Position numbers and translations under genes: made by a program
Shown here: positions 40,383 through 47,945 of the stretch, one piece after another
Layout: every line of letters begins with the position of its first letter
Numbering within the stretch: the stretch's first letter is position 1
Source of the DNA: Actinomyces oris
GTDB taxonomy: Bacteria; Actinomycetota; Actinomycetes; Actinomycetales; Actinomycetaceae
DNA: 64,000 nucleotides
Assembly (NCBI RefSeq): GCF_001937445.1
Contig: NZ_MSKS01000050.1
Span: 1-64,000 of the forward strand
Direction of reading: 5' to 3'
The notes under the pieces: generated by a model
Databases searched by the model: none
Told to the model about the DNA's origin: nothing
Seen by the model: the letters and a program-made list of their open reading frames with translations, nothing else

Positions 40383-42340
40383 GCGCGAGTACGCCGGGGG
40401 CCGTCGGCGGCCTGTACGACGTCGGCGAGGACCTTGATGCGCATCTGCCGGACTGTCCGCCCGAGCAGGCCTGGGAACGCCGGCGCGACGAGTACCGCCT
40501 GGTCAATCCCGCCAACCGCCGCAAGCTGACCGTCATCGTGGTGGGCACCGGACTGGCCGGCGCCGGCGCGGCCGCGACCCTGGGGCGCCTGGGTTACCGG
40601 GTGGAGTGCTTCAGCCTGCACGACGCCCCGCGCCGCGCCCACTCGGTGGCCGCACAGGGTGGGGTCAACGCCGCCCGGGCCCGCAAGGTCGACGGCGACT
40701 CCCTGGCGCGCTTCGTCAAGGACACCGTCAAGGGCGGGGACTACCGGGGACGGGAGGCCGACGTCGTGCGCCTGGGGCTGGAGTCCGGCCGGGTCATCGA
40801 CCACATGGAGGCGATCGGGGCGCCCTTCGCCCGCGAGTACGGCGGCCAGCTCGCCACCCGCTCCTTCGGCGGGGTGCAGGTCTCGCGCACCTACTACACG
40901 CGCGGACAGACCGGCCAGCAGCTGGAGATCGCCTGCGCCCAGGCCCTCCAGGAGCAGGTCGCCGCCGGGAGCGTCCGCATGCACACCCGCACCGAGATGC
41001 TCGACCTCATCGTGGCCGACTCCCGCGCGCAGGGCATCGTCACCCGGGACCTGCTCTCCGGCGAGGTGCGCGCCCACACCGCGCACGCCGTCGTGCTGGC
41101 CACCGGCGGCTACGGCAGCGTCTACCACTACTCGACCCTGGCCATAGCCTCCAACGCCACCGCCACCTGGCGCGCCCACCGGCGCGGGGCGGCCTTCGCC
41201 TCGGCCTGCATGGTGCAGTTCCACCCCACGGCGCTGCCGGTGAGCTCCCACTGGCAGTCCAAGACGACGCTCATGAGCGAGTCCCTGCGCAACGACGGGC
41301 GCATCTGGGTGCCCGCGAGCCCCGGGGACGAGCGGGCCCCGAACGAGATCCCCGAGGACGAGCGCGACTACTACCTGGAGCGCAAGTACCCGGCCTTCGG
41401 CAACCTCACTCCGCGTGACGTGGCCTCGCGCAACGCCCGCGAGCAGATCGAGTCCGGCCGCGGCGTCGGGCCACTGCGCAACTCGGTCTACCTCGACTTC
41501 CGCGACGCGCTGGAGCGGCTGGGCAGGCAGACCATCGCCTCGCGCTACGGCAACCTGTTCGAGATGTACCTCGACGCCACCGGGGAGGACCCCTACGAGG
41601 TGCCCATGCGCATCGCCCCGGGGGCCCACTTCACGATGGGCGGCCTGTGGGTGGACTTCGACCAGATGTCCACCATCCCGGGGCTGTTCGTGGGCGGGGA
41701 GGCCTCGAACAACTACCACGGCGCCAACCGCCTGGGGGCGAACTCGCTGCTGAGCGCCAGCGTGGACGGCTGGTTCGTGCTGCCGCTGGCCGTGCCGAAC
41801 TACCTGGCCGGGCTGGTGGGCAGTAGGCCCCTGAGCCCCGACGCGCCGGAGGCGCTCCAGGCCGTGGCCGATACCCGCGAGCGCATTGAGGCGCTCATGG
41901 CGGTGGGCGGGACCCACCGTCCGGTGTGGTTCCACCGCCGGCTGGGCGAGGTCCTCTACGCCGGCTGCGGGGTCAGCCGCTCCGAGGCGGGACTGCTGCG
42001 CGCCCTGGAGGAGGTGCGCGCCCTGCGTGAGGAGTTCTGGGCCGACGTCACCGTGGTCGGCGGCCAGGCGCGACTCAACCAGGAGCTGGAGAAGGCGCTG
42101 CGGGTCGCCGACTTCCTGGAGCTGGCGGAGGTCATGGTCCTCGACGCCCTGGACCGGCGCGAGTCCGCCGGCGCCCACTTCCGTGAGGAGTATGCGACCC
42201 AGGGCGGCGAGGCCCGGCGCAATGACGAGACGTGGTGCTCGGTGTCGGCCTGGCAGACGGGGGACGATGGCGGGCACACGCGCCGCACGGAGCCGCTGAG
42301 CTTCTCGCTGGTGCCCATGCAGGTGAGGGACTACCGATGA
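40379..42340 (+). CDS. sdhA: succinate dehydrogenase/fumarate reductase, flavoprotein subunit
   Basis: 653 residues. FAD-binding VIVVGTGLAGAGAAATL, the FAD-linking histidine in RRAHSVAAQGGVNAA, substrate-site HPTALPV, RNDGRIWVP, catalytic Arg in PRDVASRNAREQ, and MGGLWVDFDQMSTIPGLFVG followed by ANRLGANSLLSAS. ATG 40379 overlaps the sdhC stop; the gene end overlaps sdhB in the same way (ATGA), so the three subunits are translationally coupled. It catalyses succinate/fumarate interconversion on the cytoplasmic face. With menaquinone as partner it may run as fumarate reductase under anaerobic conditions. Confidence 0.95.
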   Translation: MSASTPGAVGGLYDVGEDLDAHLPDCPPEQAWERRRDEYRLVNPANRRKLTVIVVGTGLAGAGAAATLGRLGYRVECFSLHDAPRRAHSVAAQGGVNAARARKVDGDSLARFVKDTVKGGDYRGREADVVRLGLESGRVIDHMEAIGAPFAREYGGQLATRSFGGVQVSRTYYTRGQTGQQLEIACAQALQEQVAAGSVRMHTRTEMLDLIVADSRAQGIVTRDLLSGEVRAHTAHAVVLATGGYGSVYHYSTLAIASNATATWRAHRRGAAFASACMVQFHPTALPVSSHWQSKTTLMSESLRNDGRIWVPASPGDERAPNEIPEDERDYYLERKYPAFGNLTPRDVASRNAREQIESGRGVGPLRNSVYLDFRDALERLGRQTIASRYGNLFEMYLDATGEDPYEVPMRIAPGAHFTMGGLWVDFDQMSTIPGLFVGGEASNNYHGANRLGANSLLSASVDGWFVLPLAVPNYLAGLVGSRPLSPDAPEALQAVADTRERIEALMAVGGTHRPVWFHRRLGEVLYAGCGVSRSEAGLLRALEEVRALREEFWADVTVVGGQARLNQELEKALRVADFLELAEVMVLDALDRRESAGAHFREEYATQGGEARRNDETWCSVSAWQTGDDGGHTRRTEPLSFSLVPMQVRDYR

Positions 42341-43092
42341 GGATCGAGCTGGAGATCTGGCGGCAGGACGGGCCGCGGGCACGGGGCTTCTTCGAGAGTC
42401 ACGTGGTAGAGGACGCCGAGCCGCAGATGAGTCTGCTCGAGCTGCTCGACCGTCTCAACGACCAGATCATCGAGGCCGGTGGCGAGCCGGTGGTCTTCGA
42501 GTCGGACTGCCGGGAGGGGGTGTGCGGGGCCTGTGGCTTCCTCGTCAACGGGGTGCCGCACGGGCCGCTGGATACGACCCCGGCCTGCCGTCAGCACCTG
42601 CGGGCCTTCCCGGGGGTGACGCGCTTCCGGCTGGAGCCGTGGAGGTCTGCGGCCTTCCCGGTCATCAGGGACCTGGTGGTGGACCGCACGGCACTCGACG
42701 AGCTCATCCGGGCGGGCGGGACCGTGGACGTGGCCGCGGGGACCGCGCCGGACGCCGACGACGTCGCCCAGGGGCACCTGCAGGCGGAGCGGGCGCTGGA
42801 TTTCGCGGCCTGCATCGGCTGCGGGGCCTGCGTGGCGGCCTGCCCGAACGGGGCGGCGGCGCTCTTCGCGGGGGCGAAGCTGGCGCACCTGTCGCTCATG
42901 CCGCAGGGGCGCATCGAACGGGGGCGCCGGGCCCGGGCGATGACGCGGGAGCTCGATGAGCTCTTCGGGCCGTGCTCGGTGTACGGCGAGTGCGTGCCGG
43001 CGTGCCCGGCGGGGATCCCGATCGAGGCGATCGCGCTGCTCAACCGGGAGGTGCTGCGCGCCGGCCTGCGCGGGGCGACCCACGACGACTAG
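42337..43092 (+). CDS. sdhB: succinate dehydrogenase/fumarate reductase, iron-sulfur subunit
   Basis: 251 residues; ATG 42337 overlaps the sdhA stop. Three clusters: [2Fe-2S] with CREGVCGACGF plus a later TPAC; [4Fe-4S] with CIGCGACVAACP; and the [3Fe-4S]/C-terminal set CSVYGECVPACP. It carries electrons from FAD to the haem/quinone subunit. Last gene of the operon. A palindromic repeat follows 27 nt after the stop and may act as a transcript end. Confidence 0.95.
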   Translation: MRIELEIWRQDGPRARGFFESHVVEDAEPQMSLLELLDRLNDQIIEAGGEPVVFESDCREGVCGACGFLVNGVPHGPLDTTPACRQHLRAFPGVTRFRLEPWRSAAFPVIRDLVVDRTALDELIRAGGTVDVAAGTAPDADDVAQGHLQAERALDFAACIGCGACVAACPNGAAALFAGAKLAHLSLMPQGRIERGRRARAMTRELDELFGPCSVYGECVPACPAGIPIEAIALLNREVLRAGLRGATHDD

Positions 43093-43118
43093 GGACCGTT
43101 GCACAAGTAGGGACGCAT

Positions 43119-43192
43119 CCGCGAGTTCGTAGGGTAGGTCGCCGGTTCGTACCCTGAACCCCCGAACGCGAGGCATAAGGTACGACCGCGAC
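43119..43192 (+). repeat. dispersed intergenic palindromic repeat, copy B
   Basis: Matches the minus strand of 30979-31050 at about 90%. It contains AGTTCGTAGGGTAGG, CCGGTTCGTACCCT, AACCCCCGAACGCGAGG and ATAAGGTACGACCG. GTTCGTACCCT can pair with AAGGTACGAC. It lies between the convergent sdhB and methyltransferase genes. Confidence 0.75.
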
Positions 43193-43216
43193 GTCGACGA
43201 CCGGCGAGAATCGAGC

Positions 43217-44035
43217 TCAGGCAGCGGGCTTGTGGGCGACGAGGGCGATGCCGACCATGTCCTTCTCGTAGCGCTTGAAGATGGCGGCCATCTCCTGGAC
43301 GCGCTGGCGCAGCGCCTTGTCGGCGGCGACGTTGCGCGCGATCCGCAGGAAGCCGCCCAGCCCCTCGTCGTGAATGTTGCGCCCGACCTTGAGCAGGGCC
43401 ATGGGGGCGGTGTCGGCCCAGTCGACGACGAGTCCGGCGTCCTCCATGAGCTCCTTCCAGGCGGCGGCGGTCATGGGGCGGGCGTTGACGTGGATGGAGC
43501 GGGCCAGATCGCGGCGCAACCGGGTGTAGTAGTCCTTGTCGATGTCGTCGGGGGTGACGCCGAGCTCGTGGATGGCGTAGCGCCCGCCGGGGCGCAGGAC
43601 GCGGGCGGCCTCGGCGACGATGGCGGCCTTGCCCTTGTCCCCCTGCATGGTGAGCATGGCCTCGCCGACGACGACGTCGGCGCTGCCCTCGTCCAGGCCG
43701 GTGTCGGCGGCCTCGCCCTGGCGGACGGTGCCGAGGTCCCCGACGACGACGGCCACACGCCGGGCGGCGTCGGGGTCGCGGTCGATGGCCGTGTAGGAGG
43801 CGGGGTGGGCCTTGATGATCTCGGCGGCGGTGCGCCCCAGGCCCGGGGCGAGCTCGACGACGTCGGCACCCGCGAGGCCGGCATGGTTGAGCATGGCGGC
43901 GGACAGGGCGGCGCCGCCAGGTCGCAGGACGCGTTTGCCGGCGCGGGCCAGGACCCAGTGGCCGGGTGCGGAGGCGATGGGGCGGTCGGCGTGAGGCAGA
44001 GGCAGGTCGGTCGAGGCGGCAGGCTTCTTGCTCAT
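43217..44035 (-). CDS. SAM-dependent methyltransferase (class I)
   Basis: 272 residues. Rossmann motifs: motif I VVELAPGLGRTAAEI, acidic motif II YTAIDRDPDAAR, and post-I VVVGEAMLTMQGDKGK; then RVLRPGGRYAIHEL. The last third (WKELMEDAGLVVDWADTAPM and the C-terminal helix ending LVAHKPAA) is typical of small-molecule methyltransferases. An iron-box-like operator overlaps the start codon, so expression is probably iron-repressed. It could modify a siderophore-like or quinone-like metabolite, but it does not carry clear MenG/UbiE signatures, so I do not call it menG. Confidence 0.8.
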   Translation of the reverse strand: MSKKPAASTDLPLPHADRPIASAPGHWVLARAGKRVLRPGGAALSAAMLNHAGLAGADVVELAPGLGRTAAEIIKAHPASYTAIDRDPDAARRVAVVVGDLGTVRQGEAADTGLDEGSADVVVGEAMLTMQGDKGKAAIVAEAARVLRPGGRYAIHELGVTPDDIDKDYYTRLRRDLARSIHVNARPMTAAAWKELMEDAGLVVDWADTAPMALLKVGRNIHDEGLGGFLRIARNVAADKALRQRVQEMAAIFKRYEKDMVGIALVAHKPAA

Positions 44036-44053
44036 AAGGCAAGCCTAACCGTA
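44035..44053. promoter_or_regulatory. DtxR/IdeR-type iron-box candidate
   Basis: TAAGGCAAGCCTAACCGTA matches the actinobacterial iron-box consensus TTAGGTTAGGCTAACCTAA at 13 of 19 positions, including AGG and GCCTAACC. It overlaps the methyltransferase start codon (44035) and lies just after a TACGGT -10 (minus strand), an ideal blocking position. Confidence 0.5.
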
Positions 44054-44211
44054 GCGGATCTGCCACGGACAGAGCCTGACATCGATGACTCTACGACGCG
44101 AGCAGGGCTCCCGGACGGCTCCGGCCTCAGAAGACAAACGCCAGCGTGGCAGCCAAGTTCGGCTCGCGCCCGCCGACGAGTAGGACACCAGCACCACAGC
44201 TATAAGGCGGA

Positions 44212-44571
44212 CTATGCAGATGCGACGTCTTGAAGGTTGTCGAGGAAGCTCCTGATGACCTCGGCACCGCTCGCGAGCGCGTCAATCTGTTCCTCGACGT
44301 CGCGGAGCCGACGGCGCAGCTCGGGTGCAACGGAGGGGCAGGCTCTCAGCGCACCGCTTTCCGTGGCGCAGGGCAGCACCGTCCTGACAAGTGAGAGCGG
44401 AAATCCGGCATGGGACAGCGCAACGATCTGGCGGGCGACTAGAACCTCTCCAGCGTCGTAGTCACGATAGCCATTGTCACGGCGCGCGGGCGCCAGCAGC
44501 CCCTCAGCCTCGTAGTAGCGCAGCATCCGCGGGCTAGTGCCAGCGCGTCGGGCAGCTTCGGTGATGCGCAT
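44212..44571 (-). CDS. MerR-family transcriptional regulator
   Basis: 119 residues from ATG 44571, with GAGGAGGGG 4 nt upstream. The N-terminal helix-turn-helix is MRITEAARRAGTSPRMLRYY, with the wing EGLLAP.R..NGYRDYD. A coiled-coil dimerisation helix (RRRLRDVEEQIDALASGAEV) follows. The short C-terminus has two cysteines (VLPCATES, RACPSV), possibly a metal or thiol sensor. Divergent from an MFS transporter across a perfect 10-bp palindrome, so it should control both. Part of a lower-GC block. Confidence 0.88.
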   Translation of the reverse strand: MRITEAARRAGTSPRMLRYYEAEGLLAPARRDNGYRDYDAGEVLVARQIVALSHAGFPLSLVRTVLPCATESGALRACPSVAPELRRRLRDVEEQIDALASGAEVIRSFLDNLQDVASA

Positions 44572-44612
44572 ACGCCCCTCCTCGATCAATTTACTGGACC
44601 ACGTCAGCATCT

Positions 44613-44636
44613 CTTGACATTGACAGCAATGTCAAG
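44613..44636. promoter_or_regulatory. MerR operator in divergent promoter
   Basis: CTTGACATTG-ACAG-CAATGTCAAG is a perfect 10-bp inverted repeat. It contains TTGACA (44614-44619) as a -35 for the MFS gene; a spacing of 19 nt, the length favoured by MerR activators, leads to TTAGCG. The mirrored TTGACA serves the merR direction. Confidence 0.7.
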
Positions 44637-44675
44637 GCTTAGCGTTGAGGCGCTCTCAACAGACTGGAGGACGCT

Positions 44676-45830
44676 ATGGACCGAAAACTTTCACTACTCG
44701 GGTTCGCGGTCATGTTCCTAATCGGCTCCGACACCTTCGTCGTCGCACCACTGCTGCCATCGCTGGCCAAGGCATACGACGTGTCGACGACGCAAAGTGG
44801 CTGGCTGGTCAGCATCTATGCAATCGGATACGCACTCACCGGCCTGGTGTCCGGGCCGATCTCAGACCGAGGTAATCGCCGGATCATCCTTACGCTTGGG
44901 ATGGTGGTCTTCGCATTGGCAACAGCAGGCTGCGCAGTTTCCCCGGGATTCTGGACAATGTTCACCTTCCGTTTTATCACTGGCGGCGCTGCAGCCGTAG
45001 CTGCACCACAAGTATGGGCTATGATTCCCTCCCTAGTCGGCCCGGATCAGAAGCACATTTTGCGCGTCATGGGATATACAACTGCCGGACTATCAATCGC
45101 TCAGGTTGTCGGAGTCCCTCTCGGAAGTCTCCTCGCGATCATAGACTGGCGCATCATCTTCCCCATTATCGGGATATGCTCGTTGGCGCTAACAGTCACA
45201 CTCTGGTACCAAATCCCTGATATCCATCCCGCCACGACAACTAAAAAAGTGCCGTACCTGACCCTACTCCACGTGCCACAAGCATTCACACGATTCCTGT
45301 CCTACCTCCTGTACACCCTGGCATTCTTCACCGTGTTCACCTACGCACCGACCTGGTTGGAAGACGGTCTGGGCACCTCGAAAGTCACAGTGGCGCTCAT
45401 CGTCCTGGCTGGCGGGATCGGTAACACGATCGGCAGCCTTTTCGGTGTCCGACTAACCGGCCGCATGACCCCCGTGCGAGCCATATACTTGAGCGCCACA
45501 GTGATGGGCATTGCTTATCTGGCGCTCGCCGTATCTCCGCCTCCGATCGTTGTCGGACTGGTATTCCTGCCTCTCTTCGCCTGCGGAGGCGCGATGCTCA
45601 GCGTCCGCATGCTCCACCTGCAGCAACTTGACAGCACAGCACGCGGTACCATCTCCACCCTCACTAGCGCGGTGATGTACCTCGGCACAACAGTGGCAGG
45701 GTTAATCGGCGGCCCACTGCTCACTCTCACCAACAACTTCGCCGCTATCGGCATCACCGCATTCATACTGAGCACCGTCAGCGCACTGATGATCCGTCCA
45801 AGCAGCCTCGGAGAAGAGATCAATCAGTAA
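44676..45830 (+). CDS. MFS transporter (drug efflux type)
   Basis: 384 residues; TGGAGG about 6 nt upstream of ATG 44676. Twelve hydrophobic segments expected; the loop-2 motif A is present as GPISDRGNRRIIL (GxxxDRxGRR/K), and helix 5 has the antiporter-like GLSIAQVVGVPLGS. Members of this group export drugs or sugars. Control by the adjacent divergent MerR regulator suggests an inducible efflux pump. The composition is lower in GC than the chromosome around it, with more A/T-ending codons, consistent with acquisition. Followed after one nucleotide by an acyltransferase fragment. Confidence 0.88.
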   Translation: MDRKLSLLGFAVMFLIGSDTFVVAPLLPSLAKAYDVSTTQSGWLVSIYAIGYALTGLVSGPISDRGNRRIILTLGMVVFALATAGCAVSPGFWTMFTFRFITGGAAAVAAPQVWAMIPSLVGPDQKHILRVMGYTTAGLSIAQVVGVPLGSLLAIIDWRIIFPIIGICSLALTVTLWYQIPDIHPATTTKKVPYLTLLHVPQAFTRFLSYLLYTLAFFTVFTYAPTWLEDGLGTSKVTVALIVLAGGIGNTIGSLFGVRLTGRMTPVRAIYLSATVMGIAYLALAVSPPPIVVGLVFLPLFACGGAMLSVRMLHLQQLDSTARGTISTLTSAVMYLGTTVAGLIGGPLLTLTNNFAAIGITAFILSTVSALMIRPSSLGEEINQ

Positions 45831-45831
45831 A

Positions 45832-46086
45832 ATGGAAAACACACTGAAGCAGTCACCATCTGTCATCGAAGGTGGACAACAATCGCCAACATATGTCAGC
45901 GAAACCCGTGCCGGATTCGCCCCGTTCATGGAAGATAAAGTTCTAGCCGACCAGGATACAAAAATCGGCGACAGTACGTGGATCCGGTACGGTTCGGAGC
46001 TCCGTAACGCAGTGGTCTCCCGGCACGTCTTCATCGGACCCCTGCACCCAGTGGAGGCTCGACCCTACTCCTGCCGTCGCCACTGA
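45832..46086 (+). pseudogene. truncated hexapeptide-repeat acyltransferase
   Basis: 84 residues starting 1 nt after the MFS stop. The segment YVSETRAGFAPFMEDKVLAD followed by IGDSTWIRYGSELRNAVVSR and HVFIG resembles the start of a left-handed β-helix acyltransferase of the LbH/xenobiotic type. After HVFIGP the sequence changes into GC-rich DNA that in another frame encodes the tail of an LPXTG protein. The gene is therefore cut at a junction near 46040. The family call is by eye. Confidence 0.5.
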
Positions 46087-46243
46087 GCCCACCAAGGTAC
46101 CCACGGCCGCCCCGACCAGTACCGCTTCAAAGCGGCCCCTCCCCAACACAGGGATCAACGCGAGCAGGTTGACGGCCCTGGCGATCCTCGGACTGCTCAC
46201 CGGCGCGGCAGTTCTCCACCACCGCCGCAGGGTCACCTCGTAG
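46049..46243 (+). pseudogene. C-terminal remnant of an LPXTG sortase-anchored protein
   Basis: An open frame of 65 codons without a start reads ...PAVATEPTKVPTAAPTSTA (Pro/Thr-rich wall-spanning type), then RPLPNTG at 46133-46153, a hydrophobic segment LTALAILGLLTGAAVL and the basic tail HHRRRVTS before the stop at 46241. This is a complete cell-wall sorting signal. The rest of the surface protein is missing; its place is taken by the MerR/MFS/acyltransferase block. A GC-rich hairpin follows. Confidence 0.75.
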
Positions 46244-46283
46244 CCGGTGATACCCGGACACGACCAGGCTCGCCGATCACAGT

Positions 46284-46317
46284 GTTGGGGCCGTTCCTCT
46301 CCTGGAGCGGCCCCAAC
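46284..46317 (+). terminator. hairpin after the LPXTG remnant
   Basis: GTTGGGGCCG (46284-46293) pairs perfectly with CGGCCCCAAC (46308-46317) around a 14-nt loop. There is no T-run, so it is a terminator-like structure rather than a classical intrinsic terminator. Confidence 0.45.
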
Positions 46318-46328
46318 GCATGTCACGC

Positions 46329-46334
46329 TACGGT
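46329..46334 (+). promoter_or_regulatory. -10 element TACGGT for leaderless VOC gene
   Basis: TACGGT-GGCCAC-ATG 46341. The hexamer is only 12 nt after the hairpin of the preceding gene remnant. Confidence 0.45.
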
Positions 46335-46340
46335 GGCCAC

Positions 46341-47189
46341 ATGGACCAGCTCATCACTCCCGCCATCCGGTGCAACGGCAACGCCGACGAGGCGGCCCGG
46401 TTCTACGCCGACGTCTTCCGCGAGGGCTCCGTCGTCGAGCAGGTGCCCGGGTACGCGGCCACGGTCAGCATTCACGGATTCCAGCTCTCGCTCATCAACG
46501 GCGGCGACCAGGACGCCCCGAACCCGTCAATCAGCTGCATCCTGAGCTTCGATCCGCTCCTGTTCGGTGGCGAGGAGCAGGCCCGGGCCTACCTCGATGA
46601 GCTCTACGAGCGTCTGTCCACCGGCGGTGTGCTCATGGAGCTGGGCGAGTACCCCTTCTCTCCGCGCTACGCCTGGGTTCGCGACCGCTTCGGCATGACC
46701 TGGCAGCTCATGCTCACCGACCCGGCCGGCGAGCCGCGCCCCTTCATCCTGCCCTCCTTCATGTTCGGCGGCCCCAACCACGCCAACGCCGAGGAGGCCA
46801 CCGAGGCCTGGATCACCCTGTTCGACGACGCCCGCCGCGGGGCCCTGCGCCGCTACGAGGAGGGCGGGCCGATGGAGGCGGGGACCGTCATGTTCACCGA
46901 CTTCACGCTGCGCGGCACCTGGGTGGCGGCCATGGACTCGGGGGCCTTCCACGACTTCACCTTCACACCCGGAGTCTCCATGATCGTCTCCTGCCGGGAC
47001 CAGGAGGAGATCGACCGCTACTGGGCGGGGCTGTCGGCCATGCCCGAGGCCGAGCGCTGCGGCTGGTGCGTCGACCGCTGGGGCGTCTCCTGGCAGGTCG
47101 TCCCCCACAACATCGCAGACCTCATGGCCGACGCCGCCACGCGCGAGAAGCTCCTGCACATGGGCAAGATCGACCTGGCCGGCCTGTAG
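46341..47189 (+). CDS. two-domain VOC/PhnB-like protein
   Basis: 282 residues. Two consecutive PhnB-type (3-demethylubiquinone-9 3-methyltransferase-like) vicinal-oxygen-chelate domains: the first starts ITPAIRCNGNADEAARFYAD and ends RYAWVRDRFGMTWQLML, the second begins near PSFMFGG and ends RCGWCVDRWGVSWQVVP. The DR.G..WQ end motif of each domain is the family hallmark. Usually annotated as a VOC family metalloenzyme of unknown substrate; despite the old name it is not a ubiquinone methyltransferase. The ATG at 46320 lies upstream in frame, but 46341 carries the leaderless promoter pattern. Confidence 0.88.
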   Translation: MDQLITPAIRCNGNADEAARFYADVFREGSVVEQVPGYAATVSIHGFQLSLINGGDQDAPNPSISCILSFDPLLFGGEEQARAYLDELYERLSTGGVLMELGEYPFSPRYAWVRDRFGMTWQLMLTDPAGEPRPFILPSFMFGGPNHANAEEATEAWITLFDDARRGALRRYEEGGPMEAGTVMFTDFTLRGTWVAAMDSGAFHDFTFTPGVSMIVSCRDQEEIDRYWAGLSAMPEAERCGWCVDRWGVSWQVVPHNIADLMADAATREKLLHMGKIDLAGL

Positions 47190-47242
47190 GCCACCGAGCT
47201 CACCACGACGGTCTCGGCGACGTTCAGGCAGGTATTTCGTAT

Positions 47243-47248
47243 TACACT
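47243..47248 (+). promoter_or_regulatory. -10 element TACACT for leaderless antitoxin gene
   Basis: TACACT-TGTCGT-ATG 47255. A short degenerate dyad (CGTATTACACTTGTCGTATG) overlaps it and may be the autoregulatory site of the antitoxin. Confidence 0.45.
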
Positions 47249-47254
47249 TGTCGT

Positions 47255-47503
47255 ATGGAGACCATTGATGGCGTGCCAGTCACCGACGAGACCATCCAGG
47301 AGTGGGCTGACGAAGCGGAACGTGGATACGACGTCGAAGTGCTGAAGAAGCGAGGACGCCGCCCCATCGGGGATGGTGCGGCGCGAGTCGTCCCAGTCCG
47401 CATGGACGACAGTCTGGTGGCCGCGGTCGACCAGCGTGCTGAGAAGGACGGCACCAGCCGCTCCGAGATCATTCGCTCAGCCGTACGAGCCTTCGTCGCG
47501 TGA
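47255..47503 (+). CDS. ribbon-helix-helix antitoxin
   Basis: 82 residues. The C-terminal half is a ribbon-helix-helix fold: ARVVPVRMDDSLVAAVDQ, then RAEKDGTSRSEIIRSAVRAF, typical of CopG/VapB-type antitoxins. The N-terminal part (VPVTDETIQEWADEAERGYD followed by a basic RGRRPIGDG) is also common in actinobacterial antitoxins. It overlaps the toxin gene by GTGA and would neutralise the toxin and repress the operon. Confidence 0.85.
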   Translation: METIDGVPVTDETIQEWADEAERGYDVEVLKKRGRRPIGDGAARVVPVRMDDSLVAAVDQRAEKDGTSRSEIIRSAVRAFVA

Positions 47504-47739
47504 AAGTCCACAACTCAGCGCTCAAGCATGGCATCAGCGCTGCGGATGCCCTCTACGCCGCCAACCACCGGATCTACGAGAGCTGGCCGGACGACGATGT
47601 ACCAGCCAAGCAGTTCGTCATGGGTTTCGACAGCCAAGGACGGCTTCTGGAACTCGTCATTCTCACCTTCGACAGTGGTCACCAGCTGCCCATCCATGCG
47701 ATGAAGGCGCGTCGCCATCTCCTGGATCTGATCGACTGA
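47500..47739 (+). CDS. toxin partner of the RHH antitoxin (BrnT/RelE-like fold suspected)
   Basis: 79 residues from GTG 47500, which overlaps the antitoxin stop. MKVHNSALKHGISAADALYA, then QFVMGFDSQGRLLELVILTF and LPIHAMKARRHLLDL. The order of an N-terminal helix, a β-sheet with GFD..GRLLE, and a final HAM.AR motif resembles small toxins annotated next to RHH antitoxins in actinobacteria, reminiscent of BrnT/DUF4258 ribonuclease-like proteins. The substrate would be mRNA if the fold is right. Identity is based on pattern and pairing. Confidence 0.75.
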   Translation: MKVHNSALKHGISAADALYAANHRIYESWPDDDVPAKQFVMGFDSQGRLLELVILTFDSGHQLPIHAMKARRHLLDLID

Positions 47740-47945
47740 TGCCCAGCAGACCAGAGGCCCACCTCGACTCTGCAACGAGACATCCTGATTCGATGGAGGG
47801 CCAGGCAGCCCCTCGTGATGCGGTCGAGTACTGCCCGGTGGTGGCCTTCGTGCCGACCGGGATCCCTGTTCACTCGGTTACAGCCGCCCGATCTACGAGC
47901 AACTGGCGGCACCCCACAAGCGGATGATCGACGACGTACTTCTGC

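Noticed and set aside
43119-43192. GGTTCGTACCC looked like a tRNA T-arm
   Set aside because: No acceptor, D or anticodon stems surround it, and the sequence belongs to the dispersed palindromic repeat.
43217-44035. Methyltransferase as MenG (demethylmenaquinone methyltransferase)
   Set aside because: Men genes are near, but the UbiE/MenG signature segments are not evident and the iron-box promoter argues for another role.
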